Source: Melieria omissa
Lineage: Eukaryota > Arthropoda > Insecta > Diptera > Ulidiidae
DNA length: 64,000 nucleotides
Direction: 5' to 3'
NCBI GenBank assembly: GCA_963971225.1
Contig: OZ020267.1
Span: 4,464,001-4,528,000 of the forward strand
Shown: positions 1 through 9,428 of the stretch, one piece after another
Position numbering within the stretch: the first letter of the stretch is position 1
Layout: every line of letters starts with the position of its first letter
The notes under the pieces: generated by a model
Told to the model about the DNA's origin: nothing
Database searches by the model: none
What the model saw: the letters and a program-made list of their open reading frames with translations, nothing else
Made by a program: the position numbers and the translations under genes

Positions 1-187
1 TCTTCTTTCATTTGTAATACTTAATGTACTTCGTAATATGATGGTTTTGGAAGTTTATCAACAACATTTACAAACCATAATTTATTACTTACAAAAAAAG
101 GTTTTAGTTAGTGTTCCGCTGCAGACAATTTTTCGACATGAGTTGGTTTTAACCAGTAAGAATTCGATTCTGTTGTTTGTATCTACA
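1..187. other. Flanking AT-rich DNA, no feature seen
   Basis: Short AT-rich stretch before the first transposon. No convincing coding or repeat structure is visible. Confidence 0.5.
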
Positions 188-189
188 TA

Positions 190-1462
190 TAGTCTGTCCA
201 GTAGAAGCGTAATCGACCAAATTATCACTTAGAGTACCGTTATAAAAAAAATTTGAATGCACCTAAGTAGCCTCATTTCATCATTTTTGTAATACGCACT
301 GCAAAAATTGTCAGTTTCGTGAGATAATTACAAAGTGCACGGTGTTTTAACAAGATGAGCTCCGCGTGAGAGAAGCGACTTGAAGCCGTATTCCTTTGTC
401 TACACCCTAGAGAGCCATAAATGTCACGTTTAGCTGCAGCAAAATATATGAAGAAGTCGAAGTCGTTCGTAACGAAGTGGACGAATCGGTATATGGAAGC
501 AAAAAATGTCGACGATTTCGCTGGGCGGGGCCTTGAAAAAAAGACCTCCCCAAAACCGGACAAGAAGATCATTGATTTGTTTGCGACGAAACCGGGTTTA
601 TCGTTGCGTAAAACTAAAGCAGTTTTAAAGAAAAGTGATGTTCAGATATCAAAAGAGATGGATCGAGGACGTTTAAGAACTAACGACGTTAAATACCGGA
701 GCTCTTTGAAAAAACTGTTGCTCTCATTATCACACGTTCAAAAACGGCTTGCCTGGGCTAATGCCAATTAAGATCGGATTTGAAATAATGTAATATTCAC
801 GGATGAAACCTGTTTTTGGGCAAATAGTAGCATAAATCGATCTTGGTGTACCGCTAACAACCGATTGCTCCAACGAACTGTTAAAGACCCAGTAAAGGTC
901 CATGTTTGGGGCTGCTTCTCAGAAAAAGGATTTGGGCGACTTTTCGTTATTACCATCAACTTGAACGCGGTTTTGATGAACAAAATTTATGAAAAAGCTT
1001 TATTACCATCAGCTGCGAAGATGTTCGGGAGAAGAGGACTCTCTTGGATTATACAAGAAGACAACGACAACAAACATCGCAGCCGAATGTGTGCTCAGTG
1101 GAAACAGCAAAATGGGGTAGAAGTGTTAGATTGGCCCTCACAGTCGCCTGATGCCAACCCGATAGAAAATGTGTGGGCAATTGTAAAGAAGAAACTCAGA
1201 GGAAATAGTATATTGACAGCAAAACCGTTATCGAGGCTAATTCGCCTGATTTGAAGTCGATTGCCTCGGCAACTTGCTCAGATATTAGCGCAAAGTATGG
1301 GTCGGAAGTTTGAGGCCATAATAGCGAATGGTGGCGACTATACCTGTTATTCAAAATATTGCGTACAATAAATATTATAAACGCACAAAATGCAGTTTGT
1401 TTGAAACGAATCGGACAAATAGTTTCCAAGTTACGACGATCACGCTTCTACTGGACAGACTG
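190..1462 (+). mobile_element. Decayed Tc1-like DNA transposon with TIRs and TA target duplication
   Basis: A complete but dead Tc1/mariner-superfamily element. The left end (190-214) and right end (about 1438-1462) are inverted repeats sharing the core GTCTGTCCAGTAGAAGCGT. TA dinucleotides flank both sides (188-189 and 1463-1464), as expected for TA-targeted cut-and-paste insertion. The interior encodes a broken transposase on the plus strand. The two termini differ by few bases, while the coding region has several stops, so this is an old non-autonomous copy. Confidence 0.88.
421..1350 (+). pseudogene. Tc1-like transposase pseudogene
   Basis: Transposase remnant inside the 190-1462 element. 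The N-terminal part (421-771) reads as a helix-turn-helix DNA-binding region containing AAAKYMKKSKSFVTKWTNR. After stops near 769-786 the catalytic part follows. IFTDETCFW holds the first Asp, IIQEDNDNKH the second, and WPSQSPDANPIENVW holds the DDE Glu, in the order and spacing of Tc1-family enzymes. The reading frame is broken near 769 and 1251, and the C-terminus continues after the second stop to about 1350. No functional protein is expected. The family assignment is firm; the subfamily is not resolved. Confidence 0.85.
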
Positions 1463-1488
1463 TACATATATCTATAATTTCCATAGAT

Positions 1489-1595
1489 CATACGCTAAGA
1501 AAACAACCATACAGATTAAAAAGAGCAGAAGTTGTGGTCGACTGAAAAATACCTGGACGAGGTCGTTCTACGTTGTCAACGGCACAAAAAATTAA
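1489..1595 (+). repeat. Diverged copy of the unit at 2007-2345
   Basis: This stretch aligns with 2007-2054 plus 2208-2285: the same AAGAAAAC-ACCAT start and the same AGCAGAAGTTGTGGTCGAC core. It lacks the retroposon that interrupts the second copy. The shared frame reads KEQKLWSTEKYL in both copies. The identity of any encoded protein is unknown. Confidence 0.55.
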
Positions 1596-1679
1596 TAAAG
1601 TTAGAAGGACGAAATTCAAGGCTGTAGTAGTGTACATATTAGTCTTTAAGATATATTTTTTTTAACAAAACTATTTGAA

Positions 1680-2003
1680 ATTTCCATAGATATTCAAGGA
1701 TAAAGTTATAAAGGACATTTTCAATACCTCATCCTCCTTTTGCACCAAAACATTCAATTTTCTAATATTTTAAGGAGTTTTCTCTTTCATTTGATACCCA
1801 TATTGTTATTCTACAATGCGCTAAATTTTTACAATAATTTCTTGAAATAAATATGTTCTTGAAATTTAAAGGTTCTTTTTTTTAAAATCCTGACGTCAGA
1901 GAGTAAAACTAAAAACCAAGTTTTATTACATTTGTCCTCTAGTTTACCGAGTATGTAGATTTTTTTGTGTGTTTTGAAATTTTTTGATTTTTGTCGCACA
2001 GTG
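1680..2003 (+). mobile_element. Right-end remnant related to the 6147-9425 transposon
   Basis: The segment ends in TTTTTGTCGCACAGTG followed by TTA, the same terminus and flank as the element at 6147-9425 (end at 9425). Upstream it keeps diverged matches to that element's subterminal region, such as a CTCTTTCATTTGAT motif. No matching left end was found nearby, so it looks like a truncated or internally rearranged copy. Confidence 0.55.
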
Positions 2004-2067
2004 TTATACGCCAAGAAAACCACCATTCAGCATCAGGAGAATGGTGTATAACAGCCAACCCCAAAGG

Positions 2068-2194
2068 TAGGTTAGGCTGGCTGACCCACGGGGGTGTCTC
2101 ACATAGACCAAGTAGTGGTCCATAGTGGTACGAAGATTCCACACCTACTATAGTTTTAGTAGTTTTTTAAGGTCGTTTTGGCAAATCTAAGTAA
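2068..2194 (-). mobile_element. Short retroposon tail with 13-bp target-site duplication
   Basis: An insertion of about 127 bp lies between direct repeats CCAACCCCAAAGG (2055-2067 and 2195-2207). Read on the minus strand it carries ACCACTATGGACC, GGTCTATGTGAG and finally CAGCCTAACCTA. This is the same 3' tail seen in the SINE at 14811-15200 and the non-LTR fragment at 28740-29320. The long duplication fits LINE-type retroposition. Confidence 0.65.
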
Positions 2195-2207
2195 CCAACC
2201 CCAAAGG

Positions 2208-2355
2208 AGCAGAAGTTGTGGTCGACCGAAAAATACCTGAAGGAGGTCGATTCTACGCTGTCAACATTGCAACGAACGGCGCAAAAAAACAGCTCCAAAT
2301 CGAGTCAGATGGAAAAGCCTTGCTGAGTCCATATGCTCCCAAGCGGAGTGACTAA
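2208..2355 (+). pseudogene. Unidentified coding-like remnant, second copy of repeated unit
   Basis: Continues the repeat unit that begins at 2007. One frame reads through KEQKLWSTEKYLKEVDSTL; another reads to the stop at 2353-2355. Both are short and I recognise neither. The first frame is the one shared with the copy at 1489-1595, which is the only reason to prefer it. It could be part of an old transposon exon or simply a noncoding repeat. Confidence 0.3.
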
Positions 2356-2404
2356 GAAAAAAACAAATTTTTTCTTATTGTAATAAAAGTTATAGGAGGT
2401 AATT

Positions 2405-2725
2405 TTGAGGATTAGAAGCAATGTTTGTTTGGGGCTCAAACACCCCAAACACAAAAAATTCTGGTACAAAATAAGATTTCAAATGGTAGTTATTCAACTC
2501 AAAATGTGTACTTGAAATGAAATCCTCTGTGTGCCACTCATAGAAAGCATTTTACTTTTTTTTAGGGTTAGAAGCAATGTTTGTTTGGGGTTCAAACCCC
2601 CAAATACAAAAATTGCTAGTACAAAACAAGATTTCAAATTATATTAAACATAAAAGTTGTACTTAAAACCCCCCTGGAAATGAAATCCTGTGTGTGTCAC
2701 TGATAGAATGTATTTTACTAGGTGA
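2405..2725. repeat. Tandem pair of about 160-bp repeats
   Basis: Two units start with GATTAGAAGCAATGTTTG (2410) and GGTTAGAAGCAATGTTTG (2567). Each continues with a small GGGGTTCAAACCCC-like hairpin and ends near GAAATGAAATCCTGTGTGTG. A third, more diverged relative appears at about 27960-28100. The family is unknown. Confidence 0.6.
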
Positions 2726-2729
2726 AGGC

Positions 2730-5700
2730 AACGACCTTGAAGTCAGCTTGGAAGAAAACTCATCAATAAGTTGAGTTTTGATTAATGAGTTTGAGTTTTG
2801 ACTTGATGAGTCTGTGCTGGAAGCAATGAAAAAGCTTATGTTTTTGTGAAATTGATTTAGTTTTTCAAAGCACACAAAAGTTTTGTCATCTTATTGATGC
2901 GCAAAAAACAGTTTGAAGAAGCAATGACAAACAATTTTTTGTATTTCTGAGTTAAGAATGCCTACAGACCTTCCTGGGTATTTTAACCTTCTAGTGCAAA
3001 GAACATTTGTGTCCATTTTTTTATGCTTTTTTGCTTCTTTTACAAAAAGAAAATCCGTGTTTGCGCCACACTTACACGCACTGCCGCCATAAGACAAAAG
3101 CTAATGGCATAAATATCATAATATCATAAATAGCATCTCTGCTTCTTCATATGACAGCTTCCCTACACCCACTTTTACGCCCTGCATTCCTTATCAGCAC
3201 AGACAGCGGCGCACAAAAGCAATTTGCAGTAATTCAGTTCGGGCGCTAATAAAATAAATCAGAATAGAAAGAAAAAGAGAGAATGAGCGAAAAAAGAACC
3301 AAAAAAATAGCTAAACAAAATGCTTATAACATGTTTTCCTTTCAAATTTAAATGGCTAAAAGCACCGCCGGCCGAGGCACGTTTTCTCTAATAACAGTGC
3401 AATTTTATTGTATTTGTGAGGTAAACAAGGCGACTTCAAGGCATCTACACCCAGTTGGGTAATAACAGTTAAAATGAAAAATTTCTTTGGCCCTTTGTGT
3501 ATGTTTTGCATTAAAGTTGCCCCCAAAAACAACAACAACAACAACGACGGTCGATGGCAATTACCCTTGTGGCACACTGAACGTGGAGGCCGAAGCCCCC
3601 TGAAGGAGCGTTTAGGCAGGTGGCAAAATATGACAACATTAGAAGAAGTTATCGAATTAATTAGGGAAAGAAGAACGGCACCAGATCGTCATGAATAACT
3701 GAGGAATTTACTAAAGTCATGTAAGCCCCAAACCAAAATGGGAGAAAGTGCGAGAATATTCATGAAAAGGCGCCAACGCTGAATTTCTTATATGAGATGC
3801 AAATTTGTTTTTTGGTTGGTTGGGTTGTGGTGAGGTAAAAGTAAATAAATATGTAATCTATAAATGAAATTAATAATTTGGCAATAACTCAGCTTGGGTT
3901 ATAACAAGAGGCTACAAAATTTATGGGGATTCTAGTGGACTTCGGGCTTGGAGTATGTAGTGGTGGAGTTTTGTTCTTGTAGTAAGTCAGCAGTGATAAG
4001 CGCTTTGTAGGTGAACTTCACTATAGAACTCTATGTCCATGTCAAAGCCTTCGCTACAAACTATGGAGCCGTGAATGCATGAATATAAAATTTAAATAAA
4101 TTAAATTAAAAAATTAAATTAAAAATTGTTTCTTTGGAACAATGCCAAAGCACGCGCTCGACAAATCAAATACGCATACAAGCAAACAGCGCCGAAACTG
4201 CTTTTCTGTGTGGTTGACTGAAGCACACAGCAGTGCCATCTCTGGTTGAGCAGCGAAACGGGAGGAGCCACGGTTGCGATATATGATATGTTGTCATCGA
4301 AAAGCCACGATGCTGCCAGTTAGATAAAATAATTCGATGCTCAAATGTAAAAAAAGTTCTTGTAAATGTTTAAACAAATGGATTCACAGGGACTGTGGGC
4401 AGGAAAAAACAAACCTCTGAAGGTAAAATTATTCTTTGGCATTCCTATCTTTTTATTACAAAATGCGAATGAGTTGTGTTACTTCTATTCTATTAAGAGC
4501 AAACATTATGAATGAAAATCTGCTTTTCAGAATTGCTTCTTACTGCTGACATTTCCTCCATAACACAGATAAATTAATTGCTAAAAAATAAACATTTCAC
4601 TCAAAACTATACAGGAAATAGTTCATTTATTATTGAAGCAGCGCTCGCTAAATCCTTTCACTACCTGCCTTATCTTCATCTAACTGCATTACCCACACCA
4701 CATTCGTTTCCCCTACTCCCTCATAGATGGCATGAACAATGCTTTCAAAATTGCTCAATGCAGCAATCATGCGCTGCTTCACTATTCAGTGCACCATCCA
4801 CCTTAACGTTGATTATAGCAAACTGAACACAGTTGACGAAGGTCCATGTAGAGCACAGCGGCCAAGAACTGCAGACGAATGTAGGGAAATGTCAAAATGC
4901 AAATTAAAGCATCGCTTAGTGTTTGTGCTGCCATCTGTGTGTTGGATTAGTAGTGAAAGATAGCAGTGGAAGTAAAATGTGCCAAATATTAAATTCAAGA
5001 GAGTTGGCAATACAGAAATTAATTAAAAAAAAACATTGTTCACTGTGGAAGCATCAACTAAACTATCTTTCTTCCATAACTACTGCTTCTACTGATATTT
5101 TATTCGTAAATCGTTGCAATTGCCGCATCAATCACTGCACAAAACCTCAACAAACCAAGAAGTGGTTGTAGAAATTGCAAAATGCAAATTGCCGCCTGTC
5201 CTCAGGCAGAAGCAGCAAAACGTGAAAACGCCGTTGACTTGATAGAGTCATCCATTTGACGCCTGGCAATACACTCTCGCCAATAAATCATCTTTAGCGA
5301 CGAGTTAGCTGTCCGCAGTGGACTCCGGTAATTCTTAAATGGCGCCAGCGTCTCCTCTGTCTTACTTGCTCTGCCTTGTTCTCAGCCAAAGCACGATTCA
5401 TGCGGCGCAAAGGAGAGATTGTCGCTAATGGCATTGCGCGCCCGTTGTCCGCCGGCAATTAATTTTTGCGCTTGCAGTTCTCTTCACATATTTGCAGTTA
5501 AATACAAGAAGCAACCAGCTTTCGTGATTGAATGTGTACATGAATTTTTAGGTGCTTATGTATGACAAGTAAAAGTGTTTCAATCAAACTTGTCGACTTA
5601 ATCTTACTCTGCACGTGTGAAGGCCGAAAACCTCAGTTCATACCATTCCCAACACAAAAATGTGTGTTAATTCACAAAAATCTACATTTAGTCACACTTT

Positions 5701-5838
5701 CTGCTGAGGCATTAAACACCTTCTTAACCCTTTATGCGTCATCTTATCTTTAATATGATTCATTCGTTTGTTTTACGGGACATTGTGAATAGAGAAATGA
5801 TTTTTTCTTCCTAAATAGTAAAAACGCAGAATCGTCTG
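2730..5838. other. Noncoding DNA, no gene seen
   Basis: About 3.1 kb of AT-rich DNA with short CAA runs. The block 5160-5470 is richer in GC and has unique-looking sequence, including AATAAATCATC (a possible Exd/Hox-type TGATTTAT site on the minus strand). It could be regulatory, but nothing here proves it. Confidence 0.5.
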
Positions 5839-6128
5839 TTAACACATTAAAAGCGGGCCGGGTAAAATTACCCGTTGTGAAAACTGCTGCTTATAAGCGG
5901 GGCGGGTATTTTTACCTTTTGAATGTAGGCACTTTAAAAGCGGGAGACGGTATTTTTACCGGATTGGTTTTCATATAAAACTGAAAGTATTATTTCATAT
6001 AATTATTTTAGTTTCATAAATTTCAAGTTTTATTTATTTTGGATCGCGCAATTTTTGCTTGTTTTGCAAGTAATGCCCGCTACGCAGCATAGTTTCATAT
6101 ACTAGGCTACCCGCTTAAAATGTGTTAA
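5839..6128. mobile_element. TTAA-flanked MITE with internal GCGGG repeats
   Basis: Terminal inverted repeats TTAACACATTAAAAGCGGG at the left and CCCGCTTAAAATGTGTTAA at the right include the TTAA target sites (5839-5842 and 6125-6128). Inside, the left end is repeated about three times as imperfect AAAAGCGGG-xx-GGTATTTTTACC units (5847, 5892, 5936). There is no coding capacity. TTAA sites and size fit a piggyBac-type non-autonomous element. Confidence 0.7.
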
Positions 6129-6658
6129 TAGTTTTTTGATCAATTACACTGTGCGACAGCCTTTTTCACACTGGAAAAAGTCCATATGGGCGTGAAACTA
6201 TAGATCAAACATAGTAATACTGCATACTCAGTTTTTCATTTCTACATCCTTTGTCCTTTTAAAAGGACTTCAAAATTTTGAAAGGGATAAAAAATAAAAA
6301 AAATATAAAAAATACTTACTCTCGTTCGAATATGGCGATATGTACATCAAATAAAAGAGGAAAGACTCAAGAATTTTAATAAAATTGGGTTTTTATATAT
6401 TTCTGAAAAAAGGATATGAAAAAGGTCCTTTGAAAATTTTAATCCTTCATATCCTTGAAAATTCACATAGAATTATCTTGAAAAGTATGTATGTTAAAAC
6501 TCAAAATCTCCTTTAACAAATGTCAAAATTTCATTACTCTAACTTTATTGGTTCGAAAGTTATTAACAAAAAGGCGGAAGCTGCAATTCAATGAAGTACC
6601 AAAGTTCTACTTTAATTGAAAGAAACAAAATAATTCTAATTGAAATGTATTCGTTTGC

Positions 6659-8432
6659 TTTGCCTCTTATGTTTACCACCGGTATCGCGACATATTGACC
6701 AACAGTATTCTGCCAACATGTGGCAGGTATTTTTTCCTTTAAAGCGATTTTCAATAGTCGCTAAGTCCTGGTGAAACCGCTCGCCGTGTTCATCACTGAA
6801 ATCTCCCAGATTTTCGGGGAAGAAATCCAGATGGTTATCCAAAAAGTGTATTTTTAGGGACATATTTACGCCCATCTCTCCGAAATTTTTTATTAAATTT
6901 TTCACTATTTGTTCGTAATTTTGTGCCTTCTTATTTCCCAAAAAACATTCTATGACTGCCTCCAAACTAGTCCACGCGTTTTGTTCTGTTGCTGTCAGTA
7001 AATTTACAAAATCCTTACGCTTAAGTAATTCTTTCAGCTGGGGCCAATTGAGAACGCCTAAAAATATTAAACTTACTTAAGTTTTGTTATGTCAGTCATG
7101 CAAATTTAATTATATACCGGCGGCAATCTTTGAGTCGCTTAACTTCGGGAAAACTTTCCTTACAAATTCCATGGAGGCGCCATCAGAGTCAAGCGCGCGT
7201 ATAAAGTTCCTTATAAGCCCCAACTTAATATGCAGAGGCGGCAAAATAATTTTAGATGACGGTACGAGAGGCATGTGATCGATGCTATCACGTCCGATTT
7301 GGTGAGTAATTCGAGCTGGCCATTTGTAATCTGTATAATGTAGTTCTCGACGCCGTCCTTCCCAAAGGCAAAGAAAGCATTGGTGCTTGGAAAACCCTTT
7401 TTTCAAGCCAGTGAGAATAGCTACAATTTTTAAATCGCAGCAAATAACCCAGCGATGAAGTTCGTAGTCAATTAGTTTTAATACAGCGCTCATGGTATCG
7501 TAAGTTTCTGCCACATTCGTTCCATAAATAATTGGAATGGATGGATAAACATTACTATTGTGCAATAAGACACCTTTTAGACTTTTAACGGAACCATCTA
7601 TAAAAAGGCGCCATTCATCAGGGATGTGTGGATGACCGATAGTAGTGAAAAGTTTGTCTATATCACAAGCGTACGTTATCCCAGTCTGCTCGTCTATGGT
7701 GTAGCAATCATCAAGAAATTCCGTGTTTGCTCGCTTTCGCGCAGACGTTATGCGAAAATCGTGTGACACTAACTTCCACTGCTGCAAGCGGGACGCTAAT
7801 ATTTCAGCGCTTCTCTGCGATAAGTTTGTATCTCGCACGAGATCGTTGAAATCTTCCCGACTTATTAAGTGAGGCGTTGTGTATCCCATCTCACTTTCAT
7901 TAGGTTGAAATTCAGAAAATATGTCAAAATTGCTGCCGCTGCCTAATGTCTCTACATCTGCATTTTCACCTGCCATTTGTACTTCTTCACAAGGAGCTGA
8001 ATTTGAAGCAGATCGTACTAAAGCTGGCTTAACCCATTCACAAGCGTAATAAGGGATGTTGTCTCGGGACTCATATCTCACTTTTTCGGTATGAGGCTGT
8101 GTTTGGCAGAAGTAGCAAAAATTGGCGCAGTGTTCACTACGTCGCAACCATATGACGGGGTAGACGTATTTCATGGGATGCTTATTTTGGCTGCCATTCT
8201 TGGATCCAAGTAAACTTCGATAGCAGTAGTCGCACACAACTTCAGGCACGTACCACAAGTTTGGCATGAAATTTATTGAAAAATATTGTTCGTAACATTG
8301 AATAAACAGTTTCGAAATTTTGCGCGATTTATTTAAAGGCGCAAATAAACCGCATGCAGCACAAAACTTATTTCGATTAGGACACTGCATTGTTAGTTTT
8401 AAGGTTCTGCTTTTCTTAACTTTTGAACACAT
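6659..8432 (-). pseudogene. Transposase-like gene of an arthropod FHQD/DYCW-type family, frame broken
   Basis: Long minus-strand reading frame of 440 residues (8432 down to 7110). After an interruption (7110-6966) a second open segment runs 6965 to 6636 and ends at IHFN. The N-terminus has cysteine pairs (CAACG, CDYC, CYFC) suggesting zinc binding. The middle has LFIDGSVKSLKGVLLHN and VICCDLKIVAILTG, each with a candidate catalytic Asp, and HQCFLCLWEGRRRE. The end carries ENLGDFSDEHGERFHQDL and AEYCWS. These C-terminal motifs occur in many arthropod transposon-type hypothetical proteins. The break at 7110 and the missing link may be an intron or a disabling mutation; I see no decisive splice sites. 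It lies within the inverted-repeat element at 6147-9425, which explains its origin. Confidence 0.7.
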
Positions 8433-8793
8433 TTAAACACTTTTACAACAACAAGTTTTAATAAGAAGGGAGCGGTTACACTTTTGAACACTTTTCTTAT
8501 AATTCTGTTTCAAACTATGGAAAATCGCTTTAAAGGAAAAAAATACCTGCCACATGTTGGCAGAATACTATTGGTATTGCTGGTATGGTGAATGAAATCT
8601 GGACACGTGTTCCAGCGCAAAAATAAATTTACCGTTAAACTTGCAACAAAAATTTTTTCTGTAGCAGTGTAACGGGATATATTATTATGTGTCTGACGCA
8701 AGGTCTATTCAGTGTGTGTTCATTTAGTTGCGAAAATGTCTTTGAACGAGTTGCAGCGTCGGGAGTTAATTTGCAAATAAATAAATTTCACCA

Positions 8794-8926
8794 GGACTTA
8801 GCGACTATTGAAAATCGCTTTAAAGGAAAAAATACCTGCGACATGTTGGCAGAATACTGTTGGTCAATATGTCGCGATACCGGTGGTAAACATAAGAGGC
8901 AAAGCAAACGAATACATTTCAATTAG
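8794..8926 (+). pseudogene. Inverted duplicate of the transposase C-terminus
   Basis: The plus strand encodes FHQDLATIENRFKGKNTC through to the same IHFN stop as the minus-strand gene, differing by few residues (for example CDM for CHM). It forms the inner part of the right inverted arm. It is a by-product of the element's arm duplication rather than a gene. Confidence 0.75.
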
Positions 8927-9428
8927 AATTATTTTGTTTCTTTCAATTAAAGTAGAACTTTGGTACTTCATTGAATTGCAGCATCCGCCTTTTTGTTAAT
9001 AACTTTCGAACCAATAAAGTTAGAGTAATGAAATTTTGACATTTGATAAAGGAGATTTTGAGTTTTAACATACATACTTTTCAAGATAATTCTATGGGAA
9101 TTTTCAAGGATATGAAGGATTAAAATATTCAAAGGACCTTTTTCATATCCTTTTTTCAGAAATATATAAAAACCCAATTTTATTAAAATTCTTGAGTCTT
9201 TCCTCTTTCATTTGATGTACATATCGCCATATTCGAACGAGGGTAAGTATTTTTTATATTTTTTTTATTTTTTATCGCTTTCAAAATTTTGAAGTCCTTT
9301 TAAAAGGACAAAGGATGTAGAAATGAAAAACTGAGTACGCAGTATTACTATGTTTGATCTCTAGTTTCACGCCCATATGGATTTTTTCCAGTGTGAAAAA
9401 ATTTTTTCATTTTTGTCGCACAGTGTTA

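Larger units (their letters stand above)
6147..9425 (-). mobile_element. 3.3-kb DNA transposon with CACTGTG ends and about 640-bp inverted arms
   Basis: Ends are CACTGTGCGACA (from 6147) and TGTCGCACAGTG (to 9425), both flanked by TTA (6144-6146 and 9426-9428), suggesting a 3-bp target duplication. The inverted arms are long. 6147-6800 is repeated inverted at 8790-9425, including the last 45 or so codons of the transposase. A third short piece of the same transposase end lies at 8515-8575. The main transposase is on the minus strand (6659-8432). CAC ends and a 3-bp duplication would fit the CMC/Chapaev type, but the protein family is not one I can name with confidence. Confidence 0.8.

Noticed and set aside
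6147..6153. CACTGTG end as a Transib/RAG-type terminus
   Set aside because: The heptamer fits CACWRTG, but the flank looks like 3 bp rather than 5 bp and the protein lacks features I would recognise as Transib.
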